Shown: positions 27,038 to 37,484, counted from the stretch's first letter. The stretch: 64,000 bases of DNA from Maribacter arenosus (GCF_014610845.1 NZ_JABTCG010000002.1:1-64000), one strand, 5' to 3'. Numbers and translations are program-made. The notes: generated by a model from the sequence alone, not told the origin.

Positions 27038-27649
27038 TTAATTCGCGGAAGAAGTTTCTGCCTCTGACAATTTTTGAGGAAACAGGTCCTGTATTTTCTT
27101 CACCTTATCCTTTAAATCATCCTTGATAGCTTGCGGCGTTTCAGGATTTAGATACTCAGCTTCCATTTCGGTGAAATCACGGCCGAATAAGCGTTGCGCT
27201 TCCCTATTACGTAAATCATTATAGGCGCCGACCAATTCATTTTGAACCGTTATATAGGTCCCATATTTGGTTTCCCTATCATTCTTCAAGGAAATAATAG
27301 CTTTGCTAGGATTATCAGAAGATTCCGCATTCCTTTTTCCTTTACAATAAGTGCACGTACCATCACCACCATTATCCAAAAATGCCATGGCCTTTGTTCT
27401 TAATTGTTTTAGGTCTATCAATTCCTCATCAGCCAACAATTGCCCATTTTTGTTGATGTTCACCTGAAAGATGTTCTTTTGTTTAATAACAACATCAATA
27501 TCCTCAGGTGGCTCAATAGGTGGCAACATACGATCCAACCCAGCGTCAGTTTCAATGGTTGTCGTAACCAAGAAAAAGATCAATAGTAAGAAAGCTATGT
27601 CCGCCATGGACCCGGCATTTACCTCTGGTGCTCCTGCTCTTCTAGCCAT
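27038..27649 (-). CDS. ExbD/TolR family protein with CxxC insert
   Basis: 203 residues, longer than usual ExbD (about 140-150). The single membrane helix near residue 15 carries the family aspartate in GSMADIAFLLLIFFLVTTTI. The periplasmic domain (about 40-203) contains an insert with a CTYCKG motif near residue 100, a possible disulfide or metal site, and a charged C-terminal helix. It lies second of the two exbD genes in transcription order after exbB and the 143-residue membrane protein; paired exbD genes are common in Bacteroidota, where they can form mixed complexes. Confidence 0.9.
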   Translation of the reverse strand: MARRAGAPEVNAGSMADIAFLLLIFFLVTTTIETDAGLDRMLPPIEPPEDIDVVIKQKNIFQVNINKNGQLLADEELIDLKQLRTKAMAFLDNGGDGTCTYCKGKRNAESSDNPSKAIISLKNDRETKYGTYITVQNELVGAYNDLRNREAQRLFGRDFTEMEAEYLNPETPQAIKDDLKDKVKKIQDLFPQKLSEAETSSAN

Positions 27650-27660
27650 AGTTTAATTAT

Positions 27661-28092
27661 TTATTTACTAAACATTTTTTTAATCCCAGGTAATATAATA
27701 GAAATTACCGCTACTACAGTAAGGATAAAGAACACATTAAGTCCCATTCCTATTTTCTTCACTGTGCTTTCATCTGACATTGCCATATAATCATCCGCTA
27801 CATCAGTTCCACTTGCCAAAACATATGATATAACAACAACCAAAAGAAAACCTCCTATAACAAACAAGGTCTTTTTAAGGCCTGCTGGATTTGCAAAAAG
27901 ATTCTTTAAGGTAAATACCAAACTAGCGACTACGGCAATGCCCAGCAAAAGATAGGTGATCATGAACATGGTGTTCATGGCCCCACTTTGGGCGGCTTCA
28001 GCAACTGGCATATCCTTCTCGGGCAATAAATACCAGAGTATCGCGGAGACAATACCAATAATTAACAAAAATAATTTTAAAAATTTATGCAT
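27661..28092 (-). CDS. Four-helix membrane protein between exbB and exbD
   Basis: 143 residues with four predicted membrane helices, at about 4-21, 43-64, 77-95 and 119-138. A short acidic periplasmic loop (about 96-115) separates the last two. I recognise no catalytic motif or named family. The position inside the exbB-exbD operon (24 bp after exbB, 11 bp before exbD1) is a recurrent Bacteroidota arrangement and suggests it is a subunit or assembly factor of the energising complex. No function can be assigned. Confidence 0.75.
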   Translation of the reverse strand: MHKFLKLFLLIIGIVSAILWYLLPEKDMPVAEAAQSGAMNTMFMITYLLLGIAVVASLVFTLKNLFANPAGLKKTLFVIGGFLLVVVISYVLASGTDVADDYMAMSDESTVKKIGMGLNVFFILTVVAVISIILPGIKKMFSK

Positions 28093-28116
28093 GATACAAT
28101 TTGTATTAAGTCCGAC

Positions 28117-28866
28117 TTATTTTTTATGGTCTACCAACATATCAATCAATGAGATTGAAGAATCTTCCATATCATTGACTATACTGTCAATTTTAGCAAT
28201 GATATAGTTGTAGAAGATCTGGAGTATGATAGCCGTAATAAGACCAAATACCGTTGTCAATAATGCCACTTGGATATCTCCTGCAATTAATGATGCGCTC
28301 AAGTTACCAACCGCACTAATTTTTTGGAAGGCCTGAATCATACCGATTACCGTACCCATGAAACCAAGCATTGGTGCAATCGCGATAAATAAGGATAACC
28401 AAGAAACGTTTTTCTCCAATTGGCCCATTTGTACTCCACCGTAAGCAACAACGGATTTCTCAGCAGACTCTACACTTTCACCTGCCCTATCCAAACCTTG
28501 ATAGTATATCGAGGCAACTGGTCCTTTTGTGTTTCTACACACTTCCTTCGCAGCTTCAACACCACCAGAAGCCAAAGCATCCTCAACTTGTTGCTTTAGT
28601 TTCGTAGTATTGGTTGTAGCCATATTCAAATATATGATCCTTTCGATGGCAACTGCCAAACCAAGTATCAAACATAAAAGAACAATACCCATGAAACCGG
28701 CACCGCCTGTTATGAACATTTCTTTTAAAACTTGAGTAAAACCTTTAGAAGCCTCTGGAGCCGCATCTTGAACAGCAACCATTGCAGAAGCAACATTTGC
28801 ACTTACCGTATTTGTACCTGCTACAAATAACCCAGCAACAGCTAGGGTAGAGAATAATTTTTTCAT
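28117..28866 (-). CDS. ExbB/TolQ/MotA proton channel family protein
   Basis: 249 residues from ATG at 28866; a TTG start at 28875 would add three residues. A signal-like hydrophobic N-terminus (about 1-25) is followed by a membrane helix near 55-80 and two long helices near 150-180 and 195-225, the usual ExbB arrangement. The MotA/TolQ/ExbB signature is GFMGTVIGMIQAFQKISAVG followed by IQVALLTTVFGLITAIILQI. The pore-lining residues of this class are therefore present. It heads the operon with the two exbD genes. It uses proton motive force to power TonB-dependent import or another outer-membrane process. Confidence 0.92.
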   Translation of the reverse strand: MKKLFSTLAVAGLFVAGTNTVSANVASAMVAVQDAAPEASKGFTQVLKEMFITGGAGFMGIVLLCLILGLAVAIERIIYLNMATTNTTKLKQQVEDALASGGVEAAKEVCRNTKGPVASIYYQGLDRAGESVESAEKSVVAYGGVQMGQLEKNVSWLSLFIAIAPMLGFMGTVIGMIQAFQKISAVGNLSASLIAGDIQVALLTTVFGLITAIILQIFYNYIIAKIDSIVNDMEDSSISLIDMLVDHKK

Positions 28867-28943
28867 TTCTTTCAAACTTAAATTTAGTTAGTATATAGGG
28901 TTAAAGATAAAAAAAAAACATGACAATAAAAGTAATTTTTTTG

Positions 28944-29031
28944 CAGAGAGGAAGGGATTCGAACCCTCGATACACTTTTGGTGTATACACACTTTCCAGG
29001 CGTGCGCCTTCGACCACTCGGCCACCTCTCT
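28944..29031 (-). tRNA. tRNA-Ser (anticodon GGA)
   Basis: An 88-nt class II tRNA on the minus strand. The acceptor arms AGAGAGG and CCTCTCT pair over 7 bp with a G discriminator. The anticodon arm CACGC-CTGGAAA-GTGTG gives GGA, and a long variable arm with GTGTATACAC... and a T arm with GGTTCGAATCC follow. The long variable arm and GGA identify serine. A T-rich stretch follows on the minus strand. Confidence 0.95.
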
Positions 29032-29099
29032 AGTTTAGCCTTAAAGGTTGGCCAATTAACAAAAAAATAATCAAGTAAAGAAATTTAAACCATTATTTT

Positions 29100-30128
29100 T
29101 TATTGCATTTCTCCCCGCAGCGATGTTTCAAAAATCGTTTTAAACAACTTTGGGGAAACTTTATCACCCAATAAGTACATCAACTTCGCAATGGCGGCCT
29201 CGGTTGTAATATCCTTACCATTAATTACTTGCATTTGCATTAGTGCCTTACTGGTTTCATACTGACCCATAATGACGCTACCTCCTGAACATTGTGTAAC
29301 ATTCACCAAATGTAGATTTCTACCGATCGCCTTTTCTAAGCTCTTTAAAAGCCATTTTTCGGTAGGAGCGTTTCCTGCTCCATAGGTCTCAAGGACCAGT
29401 GCCTTTAAATCAGGAATATTGAGCACACTGTTCAAGACCGATTCATTTAGTCCGGGAAACATTTTCAAAATGGCTACATTCGTATCCATATGCTTGTGGA
29501 CCTTTAACTTTTTAGATGCCTTTGGTTTTAAAAGGTATTCATTATAAACTTTCAAGTGCACACCCGATTCTGCCAAGGGCGGATAATTTGGAGAATCAAA
29601 TGCCTGGAAATGCTCGGCATTGATCTTTGTGGTCCTATTGGCTCTATATAGTTTATATTCAAAATACAGTCCCACCTCCTGGATTACCGGCCTACCTTTT
29701 TCTTGCAGCGCCGCTATTTGAATAGATGTAATGAGATTTTCTTTGGCATCGGTTCGTAAATCGCCAATGGGCAATTGCGAACCTGTAAAAATCACCGGCT
29801 TTGTTAAATTCTCAAGCATAAAGCTCAATGCCGATGCCGTATAACTCATGGTATCACTACCATGCAAAACAACAAAGCCATCATATTTGGGATAATTGTC
29901 TTCTATCAACTCGGCGATCCTGACCCAATGAGAAGGATTCATGTTGGATGAATCCAAAGGTGACTTGAAGGATACACTATCAATGCTACAATCCAATTGG
30001 TTCAATTCGGGAATATTCTTCATCAAGGTTTTGAAATCAAAAGCCTTTAAAGAACCGGACTCATAGTCCTTAACCATACCAATGGTACCCCCTGTATAAA
30101 TTAATAATATGTTCGATTTTTTATTCAT
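29100..30128 (-). CDS. ansA: Type I L-asparaginase
   Basis: 342 residues, cytoplasmic (no signal peptide). The N-terminal active-site motif ILLIYTGGTIGM carries the catalytic threonine, and the second site VVLHGSDTMSYTASALSF holds the Thr-Asp of the second triad. The conserved FTGSQLP and TDAKENL (catalytic Lys) follow. The C-terminal domain is complete. It converts asparagine to aspartate and ammonia. It lies 5 bp downstream of the TatD gene on the same strand, so the two are probably cotranscribed. Confidence 0.95.
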   Translation of the reverse strand: MNKKSNILLIYTGGTIGMVKDYESGSLKAFDFKTLMKNIPELNQLDCSIDSVSFKSPLDSSNMNPSHWVRIAELIEDNYPKYDGFVVLHGSDTMSYTASALSFMLENLTKPVIFTGSQLPIGDLRTDAKENLITSIQIAALQEKGRPVIQEVGLYFEYKLYRANRTTKINAEHFQAFDSPNYPPLAESGVHLKVYNEYLLKPKASKKLKVHKHMDTNVAILKMFPGLNESVLNSVLNIPDLKALVLETYGAGNAPTEKWLLKSLEKAIGRNLHLVNVTQCSGGSVIMGQYETSKALMQMQVINGKDITTEAAIAKLMYLLGDKVSPKLFKTIFETSLRGEMQ

Positions 30129-30133
30129 CTAAA

Positions 30134-30901
30134 TTAAATTCCGAATACCGTTTTGGTATTTTCTGTAGTAATCTCGGCAATCTCCTCAGCATGCTTCCCG
30201 TAAATATCCGATAATTTAGCGACCACATGGACGAGATAGGCGCTTTCATTTCTTTTTCCCCTATAGGGTACCGGCGCTAAATAGGGTGCATCGGTTTCGA
30301 GAACTATATGCTTCATATCAAGTTCTTTTAAAAAAGCATCGATTTTACCATTTTTAAAAGTCGCTACCCCCCCTATGCCCAATTTCATGTTATACGAAAT
30401 GGCTTTTTTTGCTTGTTCCAGCGTTCCCGTAAAGCAATGGAAAATACCATATAAGCCCTTACCTTTCTCGCCTTCAAGAACCTCGAATATTTCATCAAAT
30501 GCATCCCTGCAATGAATTACTATCGGCAATCGATGCTTCTTGGCCAATCTGATTTGATATCGGAAAGCTTCTTGCTGCTCCTTTAAAAAAGTCCTGTCCC
30601 AATAAAGGTCTATCCCAATTTCCCCAACAGCATAAAACCTTCTTTTCGACAAAAGATTTTCAACATGTCGAAGTTCCTCCAAATAATTCCCCTTTACATG
30701 TGTAGGATGCAGTCCCATCATTAGGAACATATTTTTGGGATAGGCCTTTTCCAAAGCAAACATTGCATCGGTATATGAAGAGTCTATAGCCGGAATAAAA
30801 AAACGTTCCACCCCATTATCAAGCGCCTTTTTTATAACCTCGTCCCGATCCTCATCAAAAGCCTCGCTATAGAGATGGGTATGTGAATCTGTCAAAACCA
30901 T
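30134..30901 (-). CDS. TatD family metal-dependent hydrolase
   Basis: 255 residues, amidohydrolase-type TIM barrel. The metal ligands are all visible: DSHTHL (H-x-H) at the start, GEIGIDLYWD (Glu), IVIHCRDAF (His), FHCFTG (His) and LETDAPYLAP (Asp). TatD enzymes are 3'-5' DNA exonucleases or related phosphodiesterases used in repair or nucleic-acid scavenging. It precedes the asparaginase gene by 5 bp and is divergent from the retropepsin-like gene. Confidence 0.95.
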   Translation of the reverse strand: MVLTDSHTHLYSEAFDEDRDEVIKKALDNGVERFFIPAIDSSYTDAMFALEKAYPKNMFLMMGLHPTHVKGNYLEELRHVENLLSKRRFYAVGEIGIDLYWDRTFLKEQQEAFRYQIRLAKKHRLPIVIHCRDAFDEIFEVLEGEKGKGLYGIFHCFTGTLEQAKKAISYNMKLGIGGVATFKNGKIDAFLKELDMKHIVLETDAPYLAPVPYRGKRNESAYLVHVVAKLSDIYGKHAEEIAEITTENTKTVFGI

Positions 30902-30937
30902 TGAACAAAAATAGCCTTATCTTTGGCAAAAAAATAA

Positions 30938-31375
30938 ATGTTGAGCCTCAAAAAGTTGTTAAGGAAGAAAAACTATATACGAATACCCTTGGACTATACG
31001 GCTACGAACCATTTTGAGGTAGTTGCCAAAATCAATGGCATTTCTGGCCGATTCATTTTAGATACAGGTGCATCGAATACATGCATTGGTTTCGATAAAA
31101 TTGAATTCTTCAATCTAGTTTCAAAGGAATCCGAAATAAAGGCTGCAGGTGCAGGGGCCACCAATATGAAAACGCTGTTATCTACCAAGAATACTATTAA
31201 AATCGGTAAATGGAACAAACGAAAACAAAAAATAGTATTGTTTGACCTAACGCATGTAAACGAGGCGCTTACCACCCATAAGGCCTTACCTGTAGATGGC
31301 ATCATCGGTGCCGATGTTTTAAAACGGGGAAAAGCCCTAATCGATTACAAAGGCAACTCCCTTTACTTAAAATAA
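30938..31375 (+). CDS. Retropepsin-like aspartic protease (clan AA)
   Basis: 145 residues. The catalytic motif GRFILDTGASNTCIG (DTGA) lies about a third of the way in, followed by the second hydrophobic-hydrophobic-Gly signature PVDGIIGADVLKRG. This is the single-domain retropepsin fold, which should work as a dimer with one DTG from each subunit. There is no signal peptide, and the N-terminus is basic (LKKLLRKKNYIR). The biological substrate is unknown; such small proteases are common in Bacteroidota. It is divergent from tatD. Confidence 0.85.
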   Translation: MLSLKKLLRKKNYIRIPLDYTATNHFEVVAKINGISGRFILDTGASNTCIGFDKIEFFNLVSKESEIKAAGAGATNMKTLLSTKNTIKIGKWNKRKQKIVLFDLTHVNEALTTHKALPVDGIIGADVLKRGKALIDYKGNSLYLK

Positions 31376-31516
31376 AAGCAACCCTAACTAAAAGCTTTTC
31401 CCCTAAATGCATGGAGCAAGTATAGACTATGCATTTCGATTCCCAAAAGAACCATTCCAAGATTGAGCTTTTAAAAAGATGGGGGTTTAAATAGCGTTTA
31501 TCGACCAAATAACCCT

Positions 31517-32263
31517 CTATTGTTTTTTGGTATTGATGGCCCAAGTTAGGATTGCTCCTGTATAAAACATATCATGCAAAAGACTTTTGGCAGCTGAGAA
31601 ATCGACTGCCATATTATTGTCCAAAGCAATCCCAAAACCTACTCCCAAACAATTGGATTGCATGGTATCAAAATTCAAATTCACGGCATTTTCGAGAAAA
31701 AAATGTATTTGGGGAGTTGGGGCATAGTCAAGGTTCAAAACATAAAAACCCGTGGTGTATTTATCGATATTGGTTGTTGCCCCTATATTATAACCTATTG
31801 TGAATTTTTCATTAATGGAATTCGAGAAATTCAAAGAAACCATACTCCCGATTTGATCAAAACCAAATGACGCTGTTGATGATATGGCCCTTACCATTAC
31901 AGCCATTTCTGGGATGAGATTTTTTTGCTTCCATAAATTGACTGAAAACCCCAGTTCAACTTCATTAAAACTGAAAATGGTACTGGTCAACTCTTTATTT
32001 TCAAAACAACGCTCTTTGGTAAAAGGGGTATGCAGTTGCATTTCCAAATTATCCGACAAACCATATCTTATTAAAACATTAGGGATGTTCCATGTGGTGT
32101 TCCTTTGTACCCTGGATTCTTCAACTGAATACAGCGTTTCAAATTCCAGCTGTACTAAATTCTTTCGCACAGCGGAAGAAGGTTCTATGGTTTGGCCAGT
32201 CAAGTTGCCGCTTAATAATACAGTTGCTAGAATACCTATAACCGATTGCCTCATTTTCAACAT
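31517..32263 (-). CDS. Outer-membrane beta-barrel protein (transporter-like)
   Basis: 248 residues with a signal peptide (about 1-25, ending NLTGQ; an internal Met gives MRQSVIGILA as the alternative start). The mature protein alternates strands ending in aromatic residues (LVQLEFETLYSVEESR, TWNIPNVLIRYGLSDNLEMQLHTP, VELGFSVNLWKQ) and resembles the family often annotated as MetA-pathway phenol-degradation or transporter-like outer-membrane proteins (COG4313-like). The closing repeat ILTWAIN is consistent with a barrel. No substrate can be inferred. It stands alone between the retropepsin gene and the odhB terminator. Confidence 0.65.
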   Translation of the reverse strand: MLKMRQSVIGILATVLLSGNLTGQTIEPSSAVRKNLVQLEFETLYSVEESRVQRNTTWNIPNVLIRYGLSDNLEMQLHTPFTKERCFENKELTSTIFSFNEVELGFSVNLWKQKNLIPEMAVMVRAISSTASFGFDQIGSMVSLNFSNSINEKFTIGYNIGATTNIDKYTTGFYVLNLDYAPTPQIHFFLENAVNLNFDTMQSNCLGVGFGIALDNNMAVDFSAAKSLLHDMFYTGAILTWAINTKKQ

Positions 32264-32322
32264 TTATCATTGAATTGGGGCAAAGTTATTTTTATTGAGT
32301 CTAAATAAAGATGATATTTGTC

Positions 32323-32357
32323 ATAAAAAAAATCCCGAACCGAGCAGTCCAGGATTT
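32323..32357 (-). terminator. Terminator downstream of odhB
   Basis: On the minus strand, ATCCTG and CGGGAT form a six-pair stem (one G-T) around a 12-base loop and are followed by a run of T residues (AAAAAAAA on the plus strand). Modest stem, good T-run. Confidence 0.55.
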
Positions 32358-32380
32358 ATATTTTAAAAAAATCGATTCAA

Positions 32381-33595
32381 CTAGAACTCCAAGGCCTTTT
32401 TAACATCATTGTCCATCAAAATTTCCTCAGGATTTTCCAATGCCTCCTTAACGGCCACCAAAAAGCCTACCGATTCTTTCCCGTCGATAATCCTATGGTC
32501 GTATGATAAGGCAACATACATAATAGGGGCAATTACAATTTCACCGTTTCTAACAATCGGTCGTTCTACAATATTGTGCATTCCTAAAATCGCACTTTGT
32601 GGCGGATTGATAATTGGAGTGGATAACATAGATCCGAATACACCTCCATTTGTAATTGTAAATGTCCCTCCGGTCATTTCATCCACTGTGATCTCACCAT
32701 CCCTAGCCCGGATAGCCAAACGCTTTACTTCGGCCTCAATCCCTTTAAATGTTAATTTCTCCGCATTTCTTATCACAGGCACCATTAATCCTTTGGGACC
32801 TGAAACCGCAATACTGACATCGGCGAAATCATAGGATATCATCTCCTTACCATCGATCATGGAATTAACGGCCGGGAACATATCCAAAGCTCTCACAACA
32901 GCTTTGGTGAAGAAGGACATAAACCCTAGACTCACGCCATGTTTCTCCTTAAAATCTTCCTTATATTTCTTACGTAGTTCAAAAATAGGCGTCATGTCTA
33001 CTTCGTTAAACGTGGTCAACATAGCCGTTTCATTCTTGACTGAAACCAATCGCTCGGCCACTTTTCGGCGTAGCATGGAAAGTTTAGAACGCTTTTCCCC
33101 GCGATTTCCTCCAGGAGGTGGCGTGCCCATGGAAGGCACAGCCTTTACCGCATCTTCCTTTGTTATTCTTCCATCCTTACCCGTACCCTTGATATTGACA
33201 GCATCGATATTCTTTTCGGCCAATATTTTTTTGGCTGCTGGTGAAGCACTTCCCGTAGCATAGGTTTGTTCTTGCTTTGATGCGGGTTTAGGTGCTGTTT
33301 CTTCGGATTTGGCAGCTACCGGGGTCGTACTTTTCGTAGTACCTCCTTCAGGTTTTGTTGCGGATGTATCAATCAAACACACAACGGCCCCAACCTCAAC
33401 GGCATCCCCTACTTCGGCCTTTAAGGTAATGGTTCCGCTTGCTTCAGCAGGCAGTTCCAAGGTCGCCTTATCCGAATCCACTTCGGCTATTGCCTGATCT
33501 TTTTCCACATATTCCCCATCTTCGACCAGCCATTCCGCAATTTCAACCTCGGTAATAGATTCTCCCGGCGAAGGGACTTTCATTTCTAAAATCAT
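32381..33595 (-). CDS. odhB: 2-oxoglutarate dehydrogenase E2, dihydrolipoyl succinyltransferase
   Basis: 404 residues. The N-terminal lipoyl domain has [17 protein letters not shown] with the lipoylated Lys. A Pro/Lys/Thr-rich linker (about 80-120) leads to the peripheral-subunit-binding domain ([32 protein letters not shown]). The catalytic acyltransferase domain ends with the active-site [17 protein letters not shown] (His and Asp of HxxxDG). It lies 22 bp downstream of odhA on the minus strand, so the two form one operon. The E3 subunit is not in this window. Confidence 0.97.
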   Translation of the reverse strand: MILEMKVPSPGESITEVEIAEWLVEDGEYVEKDQAIAEVDSDKATLELPAEASGTITLKAEVGDAVEVGAVVCLIDTSATKPEGGTTKSTTPVAAKSEETAPKPASKQEQTYATGSASPAAKKILAEKNIDAVNIKGTGKDGRITKEDAVKAVPSMGTPPPGGNRGEKRSKLSMLRRKVAERLVSVKNETAMLTTFNEVDMTPIFELRKKYKEDFKEKHGVSLGFMSFFTKAVVRALDMFPAVNSMIDGKEMISYDFADVSIAVSGPKGLMVPVIRNAEKLTFKGIEAEVKRLAIRARDGEITVDEMTGGTFTITNGGVFGSMLSTPIINPPQSAILGMHNIVERPIVRNGEIVIAPIMYVALSYDHRIIDGKESVGFLVAVKEALENPEEILMDNDVKKALEF

Positions 33596-33617
33596 TCTTC
33601 TACAATTAAATGTTTTT

Positions 33618-36413
33618 TTATTTAGGTCTTGTCATATTATCCTTGCTCTTATCAAAAACAAAATCCAAAACTTGTTGATGCCTATTTTTGGAACGTACGG
33701 CACTTCCTGCAGCTGGGGAAGCATAGTATCGTCTTGATGCCACCCTAAAGCCCTGAGCCCCTTTATAATGCATCATGAGATGACTCCAAGCACCCATATT
33801 CCGGGGTTCTTCCTGCGCCCAAACCACATCAGTTGCTTTATGATATTTACCCAAGATAGTGTCTATTTGTTCAACGGGCAATGGAAATAATTGTTCTATC
33901 CTTACCAAAGCTACATTATCTCTATCCAATTTCTCACGTTCAGCCAAGAGATCATAGTAGAATTTACCGGTACAGAACACCAGTGATTCTACTTTATCGA
34001 CATTTACGGAAACATCGTCCAATACCTCCTGAAATCTTCCTGTTGCAAATTCATTGACTGATGAAACGGCCTTCGGATGACGCAATAAACTTTTCGGGGT
34101 GAATATAATCAATGGTTTTCTATAGTTCACCTTCATTTGTCGCCTTAAAATATGGAACATTTGGGCTGGGGTAGTAACATCGGCCACGAACATATTATCA
34201 CGGGCACATAATTGTAAATACCGTTCCATACGGGCCGAGGAGTGTTCAGCACCCTGACCTTCATAGCCATGGGGTAAGAACATTACCAAGCCATTTTGCA
34301 ATTTCCATTTATCCTCTGCTGCGGAAATATACTGGTCGATCATAATTTGGGCCCCATTACTGAAATCACCGAATTGAGCTTCCCAAATGGTCAAGGTATT
34401 GGGACTAGCCATGGCGTAACCATAATCAAAGCCGACAACAGCGTATTCGGAAAGTAGCGAATTGTATATTTGAAAGGTCCCTTGGTTTTCCGAGATATGG
34501 TTTAAAAGCATCACCTCTTCTTCACTATCCTCCAATTTCATTACGGCATGCCTATGTGAGAAAGTACCTCTTTCAACATCCTGACCCGACATACGAACCC
34601 CGAAACCTTCTTCCAAAAGTGACCCGTAGGCCAATAATTCACCCATGGCCCAATCAAGATTATCGGTATCGAAGAACATTTTCTTACGATCGTCAACCAA
34701 CCTCACCACTTTCCTTATAAACTTTTTGTTTTCAGGAAGTTCGGTAAGGACCTTGGCTATTTGGGTGAGTTTTTCCTTGCTGTAGCCTGTGTCGACAGGA
34801 TCTAACATCTCCCATTCACGTACGGGTGTAAATTCTTTCCATTCATCTGCCATGAATGGGGTTATTATCGTTTTATCCTCTTTCCTGGAATCTTCAAGTT
34901 CTTCTTCCAAAGTAGCCTTGAATTCTTCTTCCAATTGTTTTACAAAACCTTCTTCTATAACCCCTTCAGATATCAACTTCTCGGCATAGATATCCCTGGG
35001 ATTCTTATGTTTTGCTATCGCCTTATACAATATGGGTTGTGTAAACCTAGGTTCATCACCCTCATTATGTCCGTATTTTCTATAACCCAATAAATCAATG
35101 AAAACATCGGATTCAAAACGCATGCGATATTCCAATGCAAATAAAGCGGCATGACAAACTGCTTCCACGTCGTCGGCATTTACATGCAACACCGGACTTA
35201 GGGTTACCTTGCCAACATCGGTACAATAAGTAGAACTCCTGGCATCCAAATAATTGGTGGTGAAACCAATTTGGTTGTTCACGACCATATGAATCGTTCC
35301 ATGGGTCTTGTAACCATCGAGCTTCGCCATTTGCACCACTTCATAGACCACGCCTTGACCGGCGATAGCTGCGTCACCATGAACAACGATTGGCAACACC
35401 TTGGAAAAGTCATCTTTATAGTGTGCGTCTTGTTTGGCCCGAACAATACCTTCTACAACGGCACCCACGGTTTCTAAATGGGATGGGTTTGGAGCGATGT
35501 TCATTTTGATCTGATTGCCATTATCCGATTTCCGATCGGATGTCCATCCTAAGTGGTACTTAACATCCCCATCAAAAATCTCTTGCTCATAATCCTTACC
35601 ATCAAACTCACTGAAAATATCCTTCGCCGATTTACCAAAGATATTCGTAAGTACATTAAGGCGACCCCTGTGGGCCATTCCCATGACAAACTGTTCGACC
35701 CCCATTGCAGCCGCCCGTTCAACAATGACATCCAAAGCAGGGATCAACGACTCGTTGCCCTCAAGCGAAAATCGTTTTTGACCTACATATTTGGTATGTA
35801 GAAAGCCTTCGAAAGCGACCGCTTGATTCAGCTTTTTTAAAATATGCCTTTTTTGATCCTTATTGAAATCTGGATGGTTGTCATTTATATTCACCCAGTT
35901 TTGTATCCAATCTACCAATTCAGGTTTGCGGATATATATATATTCAACCCCTATGGCATCGCAATAAATACGCTGTAGATGATTAATAATCTCACGCAGG
36001 CTCTTAGGTCCAAGCCCTATAATTTCCCCTGCGGTGAAAATGGTATCCAAATCTTGAGTGTTCAATCCAAAGTTTTCAATATCCAATGTAGGAACATAAG
36101 TTCTACGTTTACGAACCGGATTGGTCTTGGTAAACAGATGACCTCGTGTTCGATACCCATTAATCAAACGAACCACCTGAAATTCCTTGTGCATATGCTC
36201 GGACACCTCACCGCCAGTACCCGCGGTCTCCGTCATTAAGGTATGATGAGCCGGAACCTCAAGTTCATCCAAGGAACTTTCCACCCCAAAATCAAAACCT
36301 TGGAAAAACGCCCTCCAACTAGGTTCTACACTATCGGGATCCGTTAGATATTGGTCGTATACCTCCGCGAAATACGAAGTATGTGCCGCGTTTAAAAAGG
36401 AATATTTATCCAT
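33618..36413 (-). CDS. odhA: 2-oxoglutarate dehydrogenase E1
   Basis: 931 residues, typical E1o length. The N-terminus [21 protein letters not shown] is the E2-binding region of this family. The thiamine diphosphate site is [26 protein letters not shown] followed by [11 protein letters not shown] (GDG...NN). The C-terminal transketolase-like half includes [31 protein letters not shown] and [17 protein letters not shown]. It decarboxylates 2-oxoglutarate and loads succinyl onto the E2 lipoamide, a TCA-cycle step. The promoter region is shared with the divergent gene at 36631. Confidence 0.98.
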   Translation of the reverse strand: MDKYSFLNAAHTSYFAEVYDQYLTDPDSVEPSWRAFFQGFDFGVESSLDELEVPAHHTLMTETAGTGGEVSEHMHKEFQVVRLINGYRTRGHLFTKTNPVRKRRTYVPTLDIENFGLNTQDLDTIFTAGEIIGLGPKSLREIINHLQRIYCDAIGVEYIYIRKPELVDWIQNWVNINDNHPDFNKDQKRHILKKLNQAVAFEGFLHTKYVGQKRFSLEGNESLIPALDVIVERAAAMGVEQFVMGMAHRGRLNVLTNIFGKSAKDIFSEFDGKDYEQEIFDGDVKYHLGWTSDRKSDNGNQIKMNIAPNPSHLETVGAVVEGIVRAKQDAHYKDDFSKVLPIVVHGDAAIAGQGVVYEVVQMAKLDGYKTHGTIHMVVNNQIGFTTNYLDARSSTYCTDVGKVTLSPVLHVNADDVEAVCHAALFALEYRMRFESDVFIDLLGYRKYGHNEGDEPRFTQPILYKAIAKHKNPRDIYAEKLISEGVIEEGFVKQLEEEFKATLEEELEDSRKEDKTIITPFMADEWKEFTPVREWEMLDPVDTGYSKEKLTQIAKVLTELPENKKFIRKVVRLVDDRKKMFFDTDNLDWAMGELLAYGSLLEEGFGVRMSGQDVERGTFSHRHAVMKLEDSEEEVMLLNHISENQGTFQIYNSLLSEYAVVGFDYGYAMASPNTLTIWEAQFGDFSNGAQIMIDQYISAAEDKWKLQNGLVMFLPHGYEGQGAEHSSARMERYLQLCARDNMFVADVTTPAQMFHILRRQMKVNYRKPLIIFTPKSLLRHPKAVSSVNEFATGRFQEVLDDVSVNVDKVESLVFCTGKFYYDLLAEREKLDRDNVALVRIEQLFPLPVEQIDTILGKYHKATDVVWAQEEPRNMGAWSHLMMHYKGAQGFRVASRRYYASPAAGSAVRSKNRHQQVLDFVFDKSKDNMTRPK

Positions 36414-36630
36414 GTAAGTGCTCTATCTTATAATAAGAAATAAATCCCGCCAGATGACGAGATTAATTCTTCATAAATTTGTTCGAAAATAATGATTTCC
36501 AACTTTCAAATACAGTTTCAATAACAAAACCAGTCCAAAAATACAATATTTCGCATATCTAGGCGTATCTTAATGGGTTATATTGCTAAAAAGCCCGATC
36601 ACTTAACATTATGCATAAAAACATTACAAA

Positions 36631-37131
36631 ATGAAACATTTTATTGTAGGCGTACTATTGCTTATCGGATTTTCGGGCACAAGTCAGAAAATTTCCAATG
36701 ATTTTTGGGATAATGTTCGCTTTGGTGGCGGAATTGGTTTGGGTTTCTCAAACAATTATTTTAATGGTTCAATCTCGCCAAGTGCTATTTATCAAATTAA
36801 TGAGCAGTTCTCAAGTGGGGTCGGACTTAATTTCAATTATGCCAAATTCAATGATGACACACTTCTTGCTTATGGAGGTAGTATTTTAACCCTTTACAAT
36901 CCTATTCCTTATATACAAATATCCGGCGAATGGGAACAACTCAGAATCAACAGGACCTATGCCCTTGAAGGAGGAAATTTGAAGGATAATTATTGGTCTC
37001 CCGCCCTTTTTCTCGGTTTAGGGTATAGCCAACGAAATGTGACTTTTGGACTTCGGTATGACGTATTGTACGATGAAAATAAAAGCATATATGCCAATGC
37101 ATTGACTCCGTTTGTACGCCTATATTTTTAA
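36631..37131 (+). CDS. Small outer-membrane beta-barrel protein
   Basis: 166 residues with a signal peptide (about 1-19, ending GTSQK). The mature part is built from short amphipathic strands rich in Gly and aromatic residues (FGGGIGLGFSNNYFNGSI, SGVGLNFNYAKFND, ALFLGLGYSQRNVTFGLRYDVL) and ends in FVRLYF, a classic terminal strand of an outer-membrane barrel. No named function is visible. It lies divergently next to odhA and overlaps the stop codon of the convergent gene at 37128-37484 by four bases. Homologues of this type have sometimes inherited misleading names from their dehydrogenase neighbours. Confidence 0.75.
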   Translation: MKHFIVGVLLLIGFSGTSQKISNDFWDNVRFGGGIGLGFSNNYFNGSISPSAIYQINEQFSSGVGLNFNYAKFNDDTLLAYGGSILTLYNPIPYIQISGEWEQLRINRTYALEGGNLKDNYWSPALFLGLGYSQRNVTFGLRYDVLYDENKSIYANALTPFVRLYF

Positions 37132-37484
37132 GAGGAATAGTTCGCCTTTAACCATACCTTTTGGAGCTCCCTTCTTAGGATCAATAATGAAACCTGTTCG
37201 GCAACTTCAACAACGTCGGTCACCTGGATTTGTTTAAACGCTTTTTCAGGAACATCAACTATATACAATAGATTAAGGTAATCGGTAAACTTCTCCAGGA
37301 TCAAATAGTATATTTTCTCATGCAGGAAGGCTTGTAAATTCTCTGGTGAAACATCTTTGGCCAAATCTATTGGGATATTGGCAAGTCCGAAATCTTTCTT
37401 GATCTGCACCACCAGTTTACCATATAGGTTTCCTTTCTGCGCATTGGTCAATAGCTCAATACTATTTGGAAAATCAAGTTTCAT
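37128..37484 (-). CDS. Conserved cytoplasmic protein of unknown function
   Basis: 118 residues, no signal peptide, no membrane segment. The sequence is mostly helical, with an N-terminal stretch MKLDFPNSIELLTNAQKGN and a repeated pattern of hydrophobic and acidic residues in the middle. I do not recognise a family or active site. The C-terminus overlaps the convergent beta-barrel gene by four bases, and galE starts 57 bp further along the plus coordinate. Confidence 0.65.
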   Translation of the reverse strand: MKLDFPNSIELLTNAQKGNLYGKLVVQIKKDFGLANIPIDLAKDVSPENLQAFLHEKIYYLILEKFTDYLNLLYIVDVPEKAFKQIQVTDVVEVAEQVSLLILRRELQKVWLKANYSS

